The notes: generated from the sequence alone by a model not told the origin. 64,000 nt of DNA from Diadophis punctatus similis (GCA_023053685.1 JALIGW010000002.1:246370677-246434676), one strand, 5' to 3'. Positions 31,310 to 41,594 are shown, counted from the first letter of the stretch. Numbers and translations are program-made.

Positions 31310-31497
31310 AGAGTCGAGGTGGGGAAAGGATGGCCCCTTTATGACTTATGGACTTCAACTCCCAGGATTCCTGAGCCACCATGGGGACCAATGGCCCCTT
31401 TATGACTTGTGGATTTCAACTACCATGGCTGGCTCAGGAATTCTGGGAGTTTTCAGTCCACAAGTCATAAAAGGGCCATCGGTCCCGACCCCTGCCA
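31310..31497. mobile_element. Degraded hairpin MITE
   Basis: Two arms with GGACTTCAACTCCCAGGATTC and GGAATTCTGGGAGTTTTCAG; a third partial arm shows internal rearrangement. Confidence 0.6.
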
Positions 31498-32862
31498 TAA
31501 AGGGCCTTGGGCTCCAATGTCCTTTTCACTCTTTTCCTATAAGGTCCCAGCATATCATTGTTCTGCCTGAACACCGCCATCTCTGAAAAATTGGTTGATA
31601 ATGGAATGGGAGATTCCAGTCAATGGAGGACTTCAAACTTCTCTGAGGGAGTCTTTTGAGGCCATGGCGAGCCAGGACTGAGAAGAGAAAAGCAACAATA
31701 AGGGAAGAAGAAGAAAAGAAACTTCATAGTCAGACTAATAATACTGCTAATTTTCTTTTAATTGGTTTCTATGACACACATGATCTTCTCAATGTGGTAA
31801 TTTTGAGGGAACGACAACAGCCTTCGGAGTAAGAAACCTCACTAAAGCAAAATGAACCTAAAAACACAAATGAAATTGGAGGGGAAAAAAGATTTTCTGA
31901 GGGTTTTTTTTCTCCCATTCCTATACTATATACTATTAGACCATACAAACATAAAGTTGAACTCAGCTCTTGGTTCATTTCACAGATGTGTCCGCTTATT
32001 TTGCTTGGCACCAATATCCGCATGATTTACTACTACTGCCATCTGGATTTTTTATTTTTTTAGATCCCAGTATGGCCTGCAGCCCTGAGATTTCCTTGTG
32101 GTCTCCCATCCAAGTCCTAAACAGATCTCACCACTCTTAGCTTTCCGAGATAGCCGAAAATTCACTATTAGGGGTGCATTAAACATCCTGCGCATGACCC
32201 TTTCCTGCATGATTTCGGATCCGGATCCAAATTGGCATAAGTGCATTCTAGGTAGAGACGTGTTGGCAGGGACTATGGAGAAAAATCAAGAATGTTGGTT
32301 GTGGTGATGGTTACCAAGGGGGGGGGGGATAAGGAAAAGAAGGGAAAATGAAGGGCAGTGTGAAGAATTGCCACTGCCAATGCCCTTAGTCTTGATTGGG
32401 TAAGGTCCTATAGACTCACCTCCCATCTTCCCAGCACCTTCATTTCCCTACTCGGGACATAGGTGCATGGCACACATGCCATGGGTGGGAAGTAGACAGG
32501 TGAGTAGGGCTTGAATGTTGTGCTACTCACCCCATAAAGCACCTCTGGATTTTGTGTCAGCCGCAACCTGAACAAGCCCAGTTCCAGATGTCAGGTTTTT
32601 CCCCTCCCAATTGCAGTCCACCCAAGATGGTTCAACCAAACTTCCAAAATTGCAACCTCAAGCAAAACGTGTTTCCTATGATATGCCCACCCAATATTGT
32701 GAGGCCAGTTTTTCCCAACCTTGGCAAGTTTTAAGATAGGTGAATTTCCAACTGCCAGAATTCCCCAGGCGGTCAGCTAGCTTAAACTTGCCAAGGTTGA
32801 GAAATGTTAGCATATTAGTCAATCAAAATGCAACCATTACATAGACTCCTTATCTTCTACGG
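31498..32862. other. Downstream of gene D, no recognised gene
   Basis: About 1.3 kb without an assignable feature. 32700-32815 holds a decayed hairpin MITE (CCCAACCTTGGCAAG ... CTTGCCAAGGTTGAG). The rest shows no open frame or repeat I can name. Confidence 0.45.
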
Positions 32863-32962
32863 CAGAGGTCTTCAAACTTGGCAACTTTAAGGCTATGCTG
32901 GTTGGAGAATTCTGGGAATTGAAGTCCACAAGTCTTAAAGTTGCCAAGTTTGGGGACACCTG
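32863..32962. mobile_element. Hairpin MITE with exact 8-bp duplication
   Basis: 100 bp, ends CAGAGGTCTTCAAAC / GTTTGGGGACACCTG, flanked by exact TTCTACGG at 32855-32862 and 32963-32970. Confidence 0.93.
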
Positions 32963-33007
32963 TTCTACGGTATCAACTGCTTCATTGAGTCGCTACAGCG
33001 TATAGCT

Positions 33008-34257
33008 CTGTGATGGCGAACCTATGGCACGGGTGCCACAGATGGCACACGGAGCCATATCTGAGGGCACGTGAGGCTTTGCCCTATGTCAGCTCCAGCG
33101 CGCATATGCGCGTTGGCCAGCTGATTTTTGGCCTTCTGGAGGGCGGGGGAGGCCGTTTTCGCCCTCCCCAGGCTTCAGTAAAGCCTCTAGAGCAGTGGTT
33201 CTCAACCTTGCTAATGCCGCGACCCTTTCATACAGTTCCTCATGTTGTGGTGACCCCCAACCATAAAATAATAAAATTATTAGGAAACTCAGGGGTGGGT
33301 TCTAACTTACCTCGCTGCCGGTTCGCTTCCTCCTGCACTGTGTGGCCGCGCCTCGTGGGCTCGCGTGTGCTTTGTGCGTTCACGCATGCGCAGTGCCAAT
33401 TTTTAAAAAAAAATTGCAAAAAAAAAAAAGCCGAAAACAAGATGGAGACGCATGTACAGTGCTGGAAATTCAGCTTCTGCGCATGCTCAGAAGTTTCCAT
33501 GGTACAGATTTTTTTTTTTTGCAGTAGTCTATTTGCATGTGGGTAGACCTGCCTGGAAACGGATAGAGGAGCAGTGTCTCGGTTCCTAAGACCATCGGAA
33601 ATATGTCTTTTCCAATGGTCTTAGGCGACCCCTGTGAAAGGGTCGTTTGACCCCCAAAGGGGTCGCGACACACAGGTTGAGAACCGCTGCTCTAGAGCCT
33701 GTGGATGGCGAAAAACGGCCCAACTGGAAGTTTGTTTCTGAACGTCCGTTGGGCCGTTTTTCACCATCCACAGGCTCCGGAGGCTTTCCTGAAGCCTGGG
33801 GAGGGTGAAAAACGGCCCAACGGTCCAACCGGAAGTTCGTTTCTGAACTTCTGGTTGGGACGTTGGGCCCTTTTTCACCATCCACACGCTCCGGAGGCTT
33901 TTCTGAAGCCTGGGGAGGGCGACAAAGAGCCCAACGGTCCAACCGGAAGTTCGTTTCTGAACTTCTGGTTGGGACGTTGGGCCCTTTTTCACCATCCACA
34001 GGCTCCGGAGGCTTTCCTGAAGCCTGGGGAGGGCGACAAACAGCCCAACGGGCCTACCGGAAGTCCAGAGGCTTCAGTGGGGCCTGCACAAAAGGGGGGG
34101 GCAATCTGAGTGGGGGGCAGGGGGGGCAGCCCAGGGGTATGTGTGCGCATGTGTGGGGGGAAGGGCATTGCATTATGGGTGTGGGTACACATGCGCGCAC
34201 TATTGCGCATGCACGCACCCTTTTGGCACCCGAGCAAAAAAAGGTTCGCCATCACTG
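33008..34257. mobile_element. hAT element (GTGATGGCGAACC ends) with exact 8-bp duplication
   Basis: Ends CTGTGATGGCGAACC and GGTTCGCCATCACTG are inverted, flanked by exact GTATAGCT at 33000-33007 and 34258-34265. The right half (33700-34060) contains about three tandem 125-bp units (AAAAACGGCCCAACGG, CGGAAGTTCGTTTCTG, CATCCACAGGCTCCGGAGG). A second hAT element is nested inside at 33193. Confidence 0.93.
33193..33689. mobile_element. Nested hAT element (CAGTGGTTCTCAACC ends), exact 8-bp duplication
   Basis: Ends CAGTGGTTCTCAACC and GGTTGAGAACCGCTG, flanked by exact CTCTAGAG at 33185-33192 and 33690-33697. Interior 33290-33550 resembles part of the CAGTGGTGGGTTC family, so a third insertion may be buried here. 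Same terminal family as 12450. Confidence 0.94.
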
Positions 34258-34648
34258 GTATAGCTTAAAGATCCTAAAACCCTGAGACTATCAACTTCAC
34301 AGACATTCATCACCCAACCGAGAACCCACCCAACTTAAGCTCCGAGATACGAACATCAGGAAGGTCGTGGGACATTCCCTGCCAGGTGAGGGGTGCTTCT
34401 CCTGCACAAGTGCTGGGGCAGACGTCAAGAACTGGAGCCTACCAAAGTGCTTCTCAAGGGCCTGCATGGGCACACACTGCAGATTTAGAAGGCCAAACCT
34501 TCCTGAACCTAGTATTTTCAGAGATCCAGTACAATCTTTTGACACTTCCACCCAAAGCGGCCAGTGGTTCCATGCATCTGGTGGCCACGGGGTTACGAAA
34601 GGATGCCCACGGTCCCAACTTCCCAAACCAGAGCACTCCATTCTCCTT

Positions 34649-35724
34649 TTATGAAATTTCTTTCGCTCGTTCCTCCTCCTCCTCTTTCTCCACCACCACC
34701 TTGTGACTGTTTAAGGCTTCCCGGGCGTGGATTTTCTGGTGCTTCACGAGAACCGCCTGATGGGGGAACCGTTTTCCGCAGAGGGCGCAGAGGTGCGGCC
34801 TCTCCCCCGTGTGGACTTTCCGATGCCGGATGTGGCTGGCCTGGTTAGAAAAGCATTTCCCGCAGACGGCACACTTAAAGGGCTTCTCGCCCGTGTGAAT
34901 CCTCTTGTGCACCATCAGAATCTGCCACTGCCTGAAGCTCTTCCCGCACTCGGAGCAAGTGAAGGGCCTCTCCCCTGTGTGCACCCGGTGGTGCCTGTCC
35001 AATTGGGAGGATGTGTTGAAGGACTTTTCGCAATCCGGGCATCTGAAGGGCTTTGCCTCCCCAGAGCAGGAAACTTCCTGTCTCTTAACGGTCATGGCGC
35101 AACCACCAAAGGCTTCCCCGGCTTGGGTCCATCGGAAGGGCTTCTCCCCGATGTGGACTTTCTGGTGGCTGAGCAGCTGGGACTTTTGGGCGAAGCTCTT
35201 CCCGCACTCCAAGCAGCCCATCTGGTCTTTCTTAGCATGGACGCGGTAGTGCCTGGTAAGGACCCAGCTGACGGTGAAGCTCTTCCCGCACCGATCGCAC
35301 GAATAGGGCCTCTCGCCCGTGTGGGTCCGCTCGTGCACAACCAGGGCCGATTTGAAGCTGAAGCGCTTCCCGCAGTTCTGGCACGCGAATGGCTTTTCGC
35401 CCGTGTGGGTCCTCTGGTGCGCGGCCAGCACCGTGCTCCGGCTGAAGGTCTTGCTGCAGACGGAACAGGTCTTCTTCCCGCGAATCCGATACCGTTTCTT
35501 GATCCCCAGCGGGTTTAGGTTTCTCTCCTCTCCTGCCGGAGGAAAGATTTCAACCATGGGCTGACTTGAGCCGTCGTCTGTCTTCTGCTTTGAAACGGCA
35601 TCGCGGCTCACTGAGGCGTCCCCGTCCTCCTGGGGTTTGGGGAGAGTGTCCCAAGGAGTCCCCTGGCGCTTCACCGACTCGGTGTCATCCCCCACTTTCA
35701 ACTCAGCGATCCACTCATTGGCGG
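34649..35724 (-). CDS. Gene D zinc-finger exon (C2H2, 8 intact fingers)
   Basis: Last exon of gene D. A strong acceptor (CCACTCTCTTCCAG) opens it in phase 1, so the linker exon at 46343 (ending GAA G) continues in frame as EAANEWIAEL. About 100 acidic and polar residues lead into nine Kruppel-type repeats. Eight are intact C2H2 fingers; the first is weakly separated from the spacer (KKTCSVCSKTF). The fifth repeat has lost both cysteines and the first histidine (FRWTQAGEAFGG) and should not bind zinc. A non-canonical linker, AKKDQ, follows finger 3. The protein ends with a charged tail (VVVEKEEEEERAKEIS). Expected role: nuclear sequence-specific DNA binding. The DNA target cannot be read from the sequence. 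Confidence 0.92.
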
Positions 35725-36126
35725 CTGGAAGAGAGTGGAAAAAGAAGTTACTCAAGAGAGCCAAGGACCTAATGGATGGAATAGTAATGACAAGGATTGC
35801 ATTTGTTTAAATATTGAGAATGAGTTAGAATAAAAAAACAACAAAAATTAAGGAAGAAAGCTGGAAGGGAGATATGAAAGGGGAAAAGAAATTAAAAATT
35901 TAGGGCATCTAGAAATGATAGACTTTAAAAAAAAATGATGAGTAAAGATATCAATTGAGGAGAGGGAAGAACAAGGCCTAAAATCAAGAGGTATAAGTGA
36001 AAATGAATATTCTTGGAAGTTAAGCTATAGCGATTGATTTGGAAGAAAGTTGAAAATTAGAAGTGGTAGTCCCAGGCGACAAAAATAGGAGGAAGGAGGC
36101 AGCATTAGAACAATAGTAGATATACC
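35725..36126. other. Intron D, A-rich unique sequence
   Basis: Purine-rich intron sequence between the zinc-finger exon and the copia insertion. 41595-42000 continues the same A/G-rich composition on the other side of the element, consistent with one stretch split by the insertion. Confidence 0.5.
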
Positions 36127-36131
36127 TGGTA

Positions 36132-36469
36132 TGTCACGATGTGAATATTGTCAGTTTGTGCATCTCTGTGTTTTATACTGTTCTTGTATCTATGGTCAGA
36201 CAGACGTATGATATATTCTAGTACGCATGTCTACATTCCTGAGGTCAACTCCTTTTCCTTTCTCATCGCCATCTCTACCGAAGGTAGAACTGTTTTATTT
36301 TCTTAGCCGATACAATGTAGTCCTAATAAGAATTCTTTATTATTTTTCTACTGAAATAAATATTTTGTTTATTAGTATTTGAATCTCGGGCTTTATTTTC
36401 TAAGTAACAATGTCTTCAAAAGGGAAGCCCGATCCATCGCCTCTGAGGAGAGTAATTCTCTTCCTAACA
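36132..36469 (+). repeat. Left copia LTR
   Basis: 338 bp starting TGTCACGATG and ending CCTAACA. It contains an AATAAATATT polyadenylation-like signal at about 36354 and an AGTCCTAATAAG motif. Matches the right LTR exactly. Confidence 0.95.
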
Positions 36470-36470
36470 A

Positions 36471-36481
36471 TGGTACCAGAG
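36471..36481 (+). other. Copia primer-binding site
   Basis: TGGTACCAGAG follows the left LTR after one base. It differs by one base from the TGGTAGCAGAG complement of initiator tRNA-Met, the half-tRNA primer typical of copia elements. Confidence 0.75.
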
Positions 36482-36565
36482 TTTGGCTGTAAACTTTATG
36501 GCTTCTTTTGAAAGTTTTATTGCGTTTTAGGATAGTTAGCTAATTAGAGAGATTTATGACCAGCC

Positions 36566-36637
36566 ATGTCCACGAACGGAGATAAGATAAGCCTGCCGCT
36601 GCTGAAATGCCCAAGCAGAAAGTTTTTCTCTGCATGA
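36566..36637 (+). CDS. Short copia gag-like start, 23 codons then stop
   Basis: The first ATG after the leader begins MSTNGDKISLPLL, the style of a copia Gag N-terminus, but the frame ends at TGA after 23 codons. The next long frame starts downstream in another register. Either gag is broken here, or this is an upstream ORF before the true first gene. Confidence 0.5.
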   Translation: MSTNGDKISLPLLKCPSRKFFSA

Positions 36638-36677
36638 ACAAGCCTCACCCACTCTCTTTGGAACCAAGATCGAAAAA

Positions 36678-37637
36678 ATGATTTTAGAAGCCCAAATAGA
36701 AGTAAAAGCTGGAGCAGAACTTTTTCAAAGGTCAGTGCATGATGTTAAAGGCACCCCTTTTCTCCCTGGGGGAAATTATACATGTTTAGAAGCTAATGCC
36801 CCACAAGATGAGGTGGCATCCTTTTATAAGCAGCAAATTGCCAGCCCACGAAAGTCTTCCATAGAGCAGACAAGTGCTGAAAGAGAAATAAATTTAACTT
36901 ATGGCCAGATACTGCAAAAACAAAGAGAGCAGATAGATTTTTTGCAAAGAGAGTTACACGAAATTAAACTGCATGCATTCTTTCGTGCTGAGAACCAAGA
37001 TGTCTGCCCACCTTCACGCATACCAGAGAGGGGCCATGATTCCCCTCCTTCTTTAAACAAATTAGAGCAACGCCCTTGGATGCACACGTCACAATTACAT
37101 GGGCAGAAATTTTTTGATGAAACAGACTTTGCATTTCTCCAAGTGATTCAGGAACAGAATGAAATTTTGCATAAACAGAGTGGATTCTTGTATAATCAAA
37201 CTGAAAAATTAAAAATGTTGCAGGCTCAGAACAGAATGAATCAAATGAGATTAGATGCATTAATGCAGCATCCTTCTTTATTAGCTGGCCAACCTATGCA
37301 AGCACAAATTGTCCTGCCTGCCCAACCTATGCAAGCACAAATTGTGCATCCATCACAAGCTGGATCACCTCCTACTCCAGCACCAGGGTCCCAACCTGTG
37401 CCTGCTCCAGGGCCACCACAAGCTGTGGCAGCCCAACTTTTGCCTGCTCCAGCTCTACTACCTATTGCTGCCCCTCAGCAACAGCCAATCCAGGCAGCTC
37501 CGCTTGCTCAGGCCCAAGCCGTGCCACAAGTGATTTTCAAAGGCCGCACCAGTGCAGGCCCCAATAGTCGCCCAACAGTCACAAATTGTTCCATTGGTTG
37601 GCGATGCAAAATTAAAGCAATCGGGACAGAACTATAA
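36678..37637 (+). CDS. Copia leading ORF: coiled coil plus Pro/Gln/Ala-rich region
   Basis: A 319-residue frame lies where gag is expected but has no recognisable Gag core or zinc knuckle. Residues about 70-100 (YGQILQKQREQIDFLQREL) and 150-195 (LQVIQEQNEILHKQ, EKLKMLQAQNRM) look like amphipathic coiled coils. Residues about 205-285 are rich in Pro, Gln and Ala, with a duplicated QPMQAQIV motif. The frame overlaps the pol frame by about 86 bases in the +1 register; I see no Ty1-type CTTAGGC slippery site in the overlap. It may be a structural protein unique to this lineage, a captured host sequence or a decayed gag. The function is unknown. Confidence 0.7.
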   Translation: MILEAQIEVKAGAELFQRSVHDVKGTPFLPGGNYTCLEANAPQDEVASFYKQQIASPRKSSIEQTSAEREINLTYGQILQKQREQIDFLQRELHEIKLHAFFRAENQDVCPPSRIPERGHDSPPSLNKLEQRPWMHTSQLHGQKFFDETDFAFLQVIQEQNEILHKQSGFLYNQTEKLKMLQAQNRMNQMRLDALMQHPSLLAGQPMQAQIVLPAQPMQAQIVHPSQAGSPPTPAPGSQPVPAPGPPQAVAAQLLPAPALLPIAAPQQQPIQAAPLAQAQAVPQVIFKGRTSAGPNSRPTVTNCSIGWRCKIKAIGTEL

Positions 37638-40600
37638 AGCCTGGGGCACTGATATAACTACTTTGCTTCGTCGTGAGGACACTTTTGACATAATCCAGAA
37701 TTCTTCACAAAAGGTACTAAGATGCCAATATTGCGACCGTGTGGGTCATACAAGCAGAAATTGTTCTAAATTGCAACGCACTCAATTTCCTGTCCAGCCC
37801 AGAGGAACAGATTACAGACGTCAGTACCAGCCCAGAGGAACAGATTACAGGGACCAGTACCAGCCCAGAGGAAAAGCACCCAGAGGCAGCAGAGGCAGAG
37901 GACAGCGGCGATCCGGTCCGAGGTGTGATTTCCCACCTCCACACACCATGCTAGCAATCACCAATGATACACAGCCAAAGAAATATGACCGCTCCCTTTT
38001 GTGGACTCTCGATAGTGGAGCGGCTGTTCACATTACTTACAGAAAAGAACTTTTCAAAGAGCTACATGAGCCTGAACCAGAATATCGTGAACTGTATGCA
38101 TTTGGTGGCCACCCTTTCAAAGTTGAAGGAAAAGGGACTGTTTTTATTGAAGAGTTAGGTACCCTCGTACCTGATGTTTATTATATTCCTACAGCTAATT
38201 GTAATTTGCTTAGTCAGAATCATTTATCTGCTGTTTTGCATTTTTATGTCCTTCATTTAGGTAACGCCAGTTATATTTTTAAAGATGGTCATATTGTTGC
38301 TGACACAATTGTGATTGGTCAGGTCTACTATTTGAGGCCAAAGGCAGAACCTCAAATTCAGGCAAGTATAAAAATCTCAATAGATAATATCACAGGCCCA
38401 GAGAGAGATACCCCAGAGAGAGATCCTGTGAATACTCCAAAGGCTCTTAAAGCCACAAAGCAACAGGTAATCAAACCTAAGGTTCCTAATGTTAATGTTA
38501 ATGCTGCAACCCCACTTACAGGTTTTCGTTTACATGACAGGTGTATTCATAGATGGCACAGAAGATTAGGCCATCCAAGCTTTGAGGTCCTTAAAAAGAT
38601 GCCATTTTTCACACAAGGTTTGAATTTCAAAGGATGTAAGGTACATCTAGATTGTGCAGTTTGCAAAAAGGCAAAATCGAGGGCAGCAGCTGTTCCAAAA
38701 CATGCTACACGTAAGTCAACACGCATTTTTGATTTGGTTCATACTGATATTGTGGGTCCTTATGGTCCAACTATTGGCGGTAAAAAGTATTTCTTAACTA
38801 TTGTTGATAATCATTCTAGATATGGTTATGTCTTTCTAATGAAAGAAAAATCTGAAGTCTTTCAGACCTTTAGAGACTTTGCAGTTCAAATCTACAATCA
38901 ACACGGAGTGAGAATCCGGAGAATCCAGAGTGATCGTGGTGCCGAGTTCACGTCTCAACGTTTCCAGGATTGGATGCGACGAAACGGTATCCTACACCAA
39001 ACATCTGCCCCATACACTCCGGCTCACAATGGAGTGGCAGAAAGACGGCAAGGGGTCCTCCAAACCATGATGCGCTGCCTCCTAGAAGATGCCAATCTCA
39101 AACACTCATTTTGGGGCGAAGCAGTTCATTATGCAAATTACATTGTCAATCGTACATGGAGCAGTGTCATTGACCAAACACCCTTCTACATCTTATATGG
39201 CCACCAGCCAGATCTTAGACACTTACACATTTTTGGTTCATATGCCATGGTCAACATTCCATTGGCCCAAAGAAGAAAAGGTGGCCCAGTAGCAAAGAGA
39301 CTAAGATATATGGGTGTTGATAGTAATTCTAAATGGGGAAGATTCATTGACTCTCACAATGTGATAACAATTTCTAATTCAGCTAATTTTGAAGAAGATA
39401 CAGATTGGTCCAGGATACATTCTAATGACCCTGGAGTTTATTTCCCTAGAACTGAAATTGTTGATACAGTGCAACCAGATGACCAACGTTCATCACCTGA
39501 TATCCCATCCTACAACGCCGTGGATGCTGAAGCTAGCGACGCTGATGGAGATGTGGACAACAAGAAAGACGACTGGACAATCGTCCCGAGACGTTCCAAG
39601 AGAACTACAAAAGGTATTCCACCAAAGAGATACACAATGCAATTGACAAACACACCATCGCCATTGATCTGTAATGTTACACTCCCACCGGAGAACTTTT
39701 CACAAATTAAATATCTTTCTGAAGATGAACAACAAAAATGGTATGAAGCCATGCAAGTTGAGATGGATAGTTTGCAGAAACTCAAAGTGTACACATCTGC
39801 AACACCTCCAACACACAAAAAAGTCATTGGCACAAGATGGGTCTACAAAATCAAACAAAAGCCAGATGGTGAATTATTATACAAAGCAAGACTTGTCGCA
39901 CAAGGTTTCGCACAAAGCTATCCTGAAGATTACACAAACACTTACTCACCTACAGTGCGAACTGAAAGTGTGAAAATTGCTCTAACCACTGCTTCTATCC
40001 TTGGACTTGAAGTTTTCCAATTTGATGTTGAAACAGCTTACCTACATGCTGATCTAGATGAAGAAATCTACGTCAGGTCCGCTCCCGGCTTCCGGGACCG
40101 AGAAGGGGACACCTGGTTCCTAAACAAAAGTCTCTATGGTCTGAAACAATCAGGTCTGATGTGGTACACATGTCTAAAAGACAAACTAAATTTAATGGGC
40201 TTTATTAAGTCCGACACTGATGAATGCGTGTTCACAAAAAGGTATGGAAATATTAATGAAATTGTTCTTGTTTATGTTGATGACATTGTTTACATTGGTC
40301 CAAACAAACGCATGAGTGAGAATTTTGTTAAAGGTTTGCAGAAATACTTCACATTGAAATCATTAGGACACATCAATGAATATTTAGGAGTTCACATTGA
40401 AAAGACACAGAAGGGGTTTAGCCTTTCACAAGAAGCTAAGATAGACCAACTTTTGCATCAATGCAACATGACAGATGCAACGCCTACACAAACACCTATG
40501 CAAACTGATTTTCACAATTTGAAAGATGCATATAGTCCTGAGTTCAAGGATCAAACACTTTATCGTTCAGTAATTGGTTCACTACTTTACATTAGTGGAT

Positions 40601-41223
40601 GGACTAGACCAGACATAGCACTTAGTGTTAATTTACTTTCAAGACATGTAGGCAAAGCAACAGAGTTTCACTGGTCATGTATTAAGAAGTTATTGAGATA
40701 CTTGATACACACAAAACAATTCAAATTGAAGCTAGAACCAGAACATATAGATTTTGCTGACATGTATTGTTATACAGATGCAGATTGGGCAAGTGATAAA
40801 GAATCAAGAAAAAGCACATCAGGTTACATAGTGTTCCTGAATGGATGTCCAGTTTACTGGAACGTAAGAAAACAAAGTTTTATTTCCTGCTCATCAACTG
40901 AAGCAGAGTATGCATGTGTGTCTGATGCATGTAACTTTTTAACCTGGTTCGATGCCTTAGTTACAGATATCTGGACGAAGCCCGAAAAACCGATCACCGT
41001 GATGGAAGACAATCAATCAGTAGTTTACATTTCCAGGACTCACTTCACAGGTTCAAGGTCCAGACACATTGACATACGTTACAAGAATGTTAGAGAGTCA
41101 GTAAGACAAGGTCTCATAAAGTTAGAATATGTGCCAACAAAATATCAGATAGCTGACATTCTGAACAAACCATTACCTATTGCTCAGCATGATTACCTCA
41201 GATATTTACTGTGTGTTGAGTGA
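37552..41223 (+). CDS. Copia pol (zinc knuckle, protease, integrase, RT, RNase H)
   Basis: An open frame of 1223 codons. Domains in order: a short Gag-like piece (NYKAWGTDITTLL), then a CCHC knuckle at about residue 57 (CQYCDRVGHTSRNC). Aspartic protease follows at about 152 (LDSGA). Integrase runs from about 333 to 560, with an HHCC zinc site (HRRLGH, CAVCKK) and the D-D-E triad in HTDIVGP, QSDRGAEF and NGVAERR. The copia-type reverse transcriptase runs about 730-960, with YVDD at about 906. RNase H starts at about 1074 (DADWAS, STEAEY, EDNQS, ADILNKPL). All catalytic motifs I checked are present and no internal stop exists. The nominal first codon is GTG inside the overlap, so expression probably depends on frameshifting or an altered transcript. 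The Gag core before the knuckle is only about 30 residues, far shorter than usual. Described only; no repair is proposed. Confidence 0.93.
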   Translation: MQAPIVAQQSQIVPLVGDAKLKQSGQNYKAWGTDITTLLRREDTFDIIQNSSQKVLRCQYCDRVGHTSRNCSKLQRTQFPVQPRGTDYRRQYQPRGTDYRDQYQPRGKAPRGSRGRGQRRSGPRCDFPPPHTMLAITNDTQPKKYDRSLLWTLDSGAAVHITYRKELFKELHEPEPEYRELYAFGGHPFKVEGKGTVFIEELGTLVPDVYYIPTANCNLLSQNHLSAVLHFYVLHLGNASYIFKDGHIVADTIVIGQVYYLRPKAEPQIQASIKISIDNITGPERDTPERDPVNTPKALKATKQQVIKPKVPNVNVNAATPLTGFRLHDRCIHRWHRRLGHPSFEVLKKMPFFTQGLNFKGCKVHLDCAVCKKAKSRAAAVPKHATRKSTRIFDLVHTDIVGPYGPTIGGKKYFLTIVDNHSRYGYVFLMKEKSEVFQTFRDFAVQIYNQHGVRIRRIQSDRGAEFTSQRFQDWMRRNGILHQTSAPYTPAHNGVAERRQGVLQTMMRCLLEDANLKHSFWGEAVHYANYIVNRTWSSVIDQTPFYILYGHQPDLRHLHIFGSYAMVNIPLAQRRKGGPVAKRLRYMGVDSNSKWGRFIDSHNVITISNSANFEEDTDWSRIHSNDPGVYFPRTEIVDTVQPDDQRSSPDIPSYNAVDAEASDADGDVDNKKDDWTIVPRRSKRTTKGIPPKRYTMQLTNTPSPLICNVTLPPENFSQIKYLSEDEQQKWYEAMQVEMDSLQKLKVYTSATPPTHKKVIGTRWVYKIKQKPDGELLYKARLVAQGFAQSYPEDYTNTYSPTVRTESVKIALTTASILGLEVFQFDVETAYLHADLDEEIYVRSAPGFRDREGDTWFLNKSLYGLKQSGLMWYTCLKDKLNLMGFIKSDTDECVFTKRYGNINEIVLVYVDDIVYIGPNKRMSENFVKGLQKYFTLKSLGHINEYLGVHIEKTQKGFSLSQEAKIDQLLHQCNMTDATPTQTPMQTDFHNLKDAYSPEFKDQTLYRSVIGSLLYISGWTRPDIALSVNLLSRHVGKATEFHWSCIKKLLRYLIHTKQFKLKLEPEHIDFADMYCYTDADWASDKESRKSTSGYIVFLNGCPVYWNVRKQSFISCSSTEAEYACVSDACNFLTWFDALVTDIWTKPEKPITVMEDNQSVVYISRTHFTGSRSRHIDIRYKNVRESVRQGLIKLEYVPTKYQIADILNKPLPIAQHDYLRYLLCVE

Positions 41224-41245
41224 CACATTATATTAGCCCAACTGA

Positions 41246-41256
41246 CAAAGAAGGGG
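41246..41256 (+). other. Copia polypurine tract
   Basis: The purine run AAAGAAGGGG sits directly before the right LTR, the expected plus-strand primer. Confidence 0.8.
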
Positions 41257-41594
41257 TGTCACGATGTGAATATTGTCAGTTTGTGCATCTCTGTGTTTTA
41301 TACTGTTCTTGTATCTATGGTCAGACAGACGTATGATATATTCTAGTACGCATGTCTACATTCCTGAGGTCAACTCCTTTTCCTTTCTCATCGCCATCTC
41401 TACCGAAGGTAGAACTGTTTTATTTTCTTAGCCGATACAATGTAGTCCTAATAAGAATTCTTTATTATTTTTCTACTGAAATAAATATTTTGTTTATTAG
41501 TATTTGAATCTCGGGCTTTATTTTCTAAGTAACAATGTCTTCAAAAGGGAAGCCCGATCCATCGCCTCTGAGGAGAGTAATTCTCTTCCTAACA
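41257..41594 (+). repeat. Right copia LTR
   Basis: 338 bp, identical to the left LTR by eye, followed by the TGGTA duplication. Confidence 0.95.

Larger units (their letters stand above)
36132..41594 (+). mobile_element. Full-length Ty1/copia LTR retrotransposon
   Basis: A 5463-bp element with two 338-bp LTRs that I find identical base for base on inspection. It has TG...CA ends (TGTCACGATG / TTCCTAACA), a 5-bp target duplication TGGTA (36127-36131, 41595-41599), a primer-binding site just after the left LTR and a purine tract just before the right one. The order protease-integrase-reverse transcriptase-RNase H in one frame is diagnostic of copia, not gypsy. Identical LTRs and an open pol frame indicate a very recent insertion. 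The gag region is rearranged (see its entries). It lies in the last intron of gene D, antisense to the gene. Copia elements are comparatively rare in tetrapod genomes. Confidence 0.95.

Noticed and set aside
34727..35518. 263-codon plus-strand frame opposite the gene D zinc fingers
   Set aside because: Antisense shadow of the finger array with GC-rich codon bias, no domain.
36132..41594. Gypsy-type element or endogenous retrovirus
   Set aside because: Integrase precedes reverse transcriptase and no env frame exists, which is the copia order.
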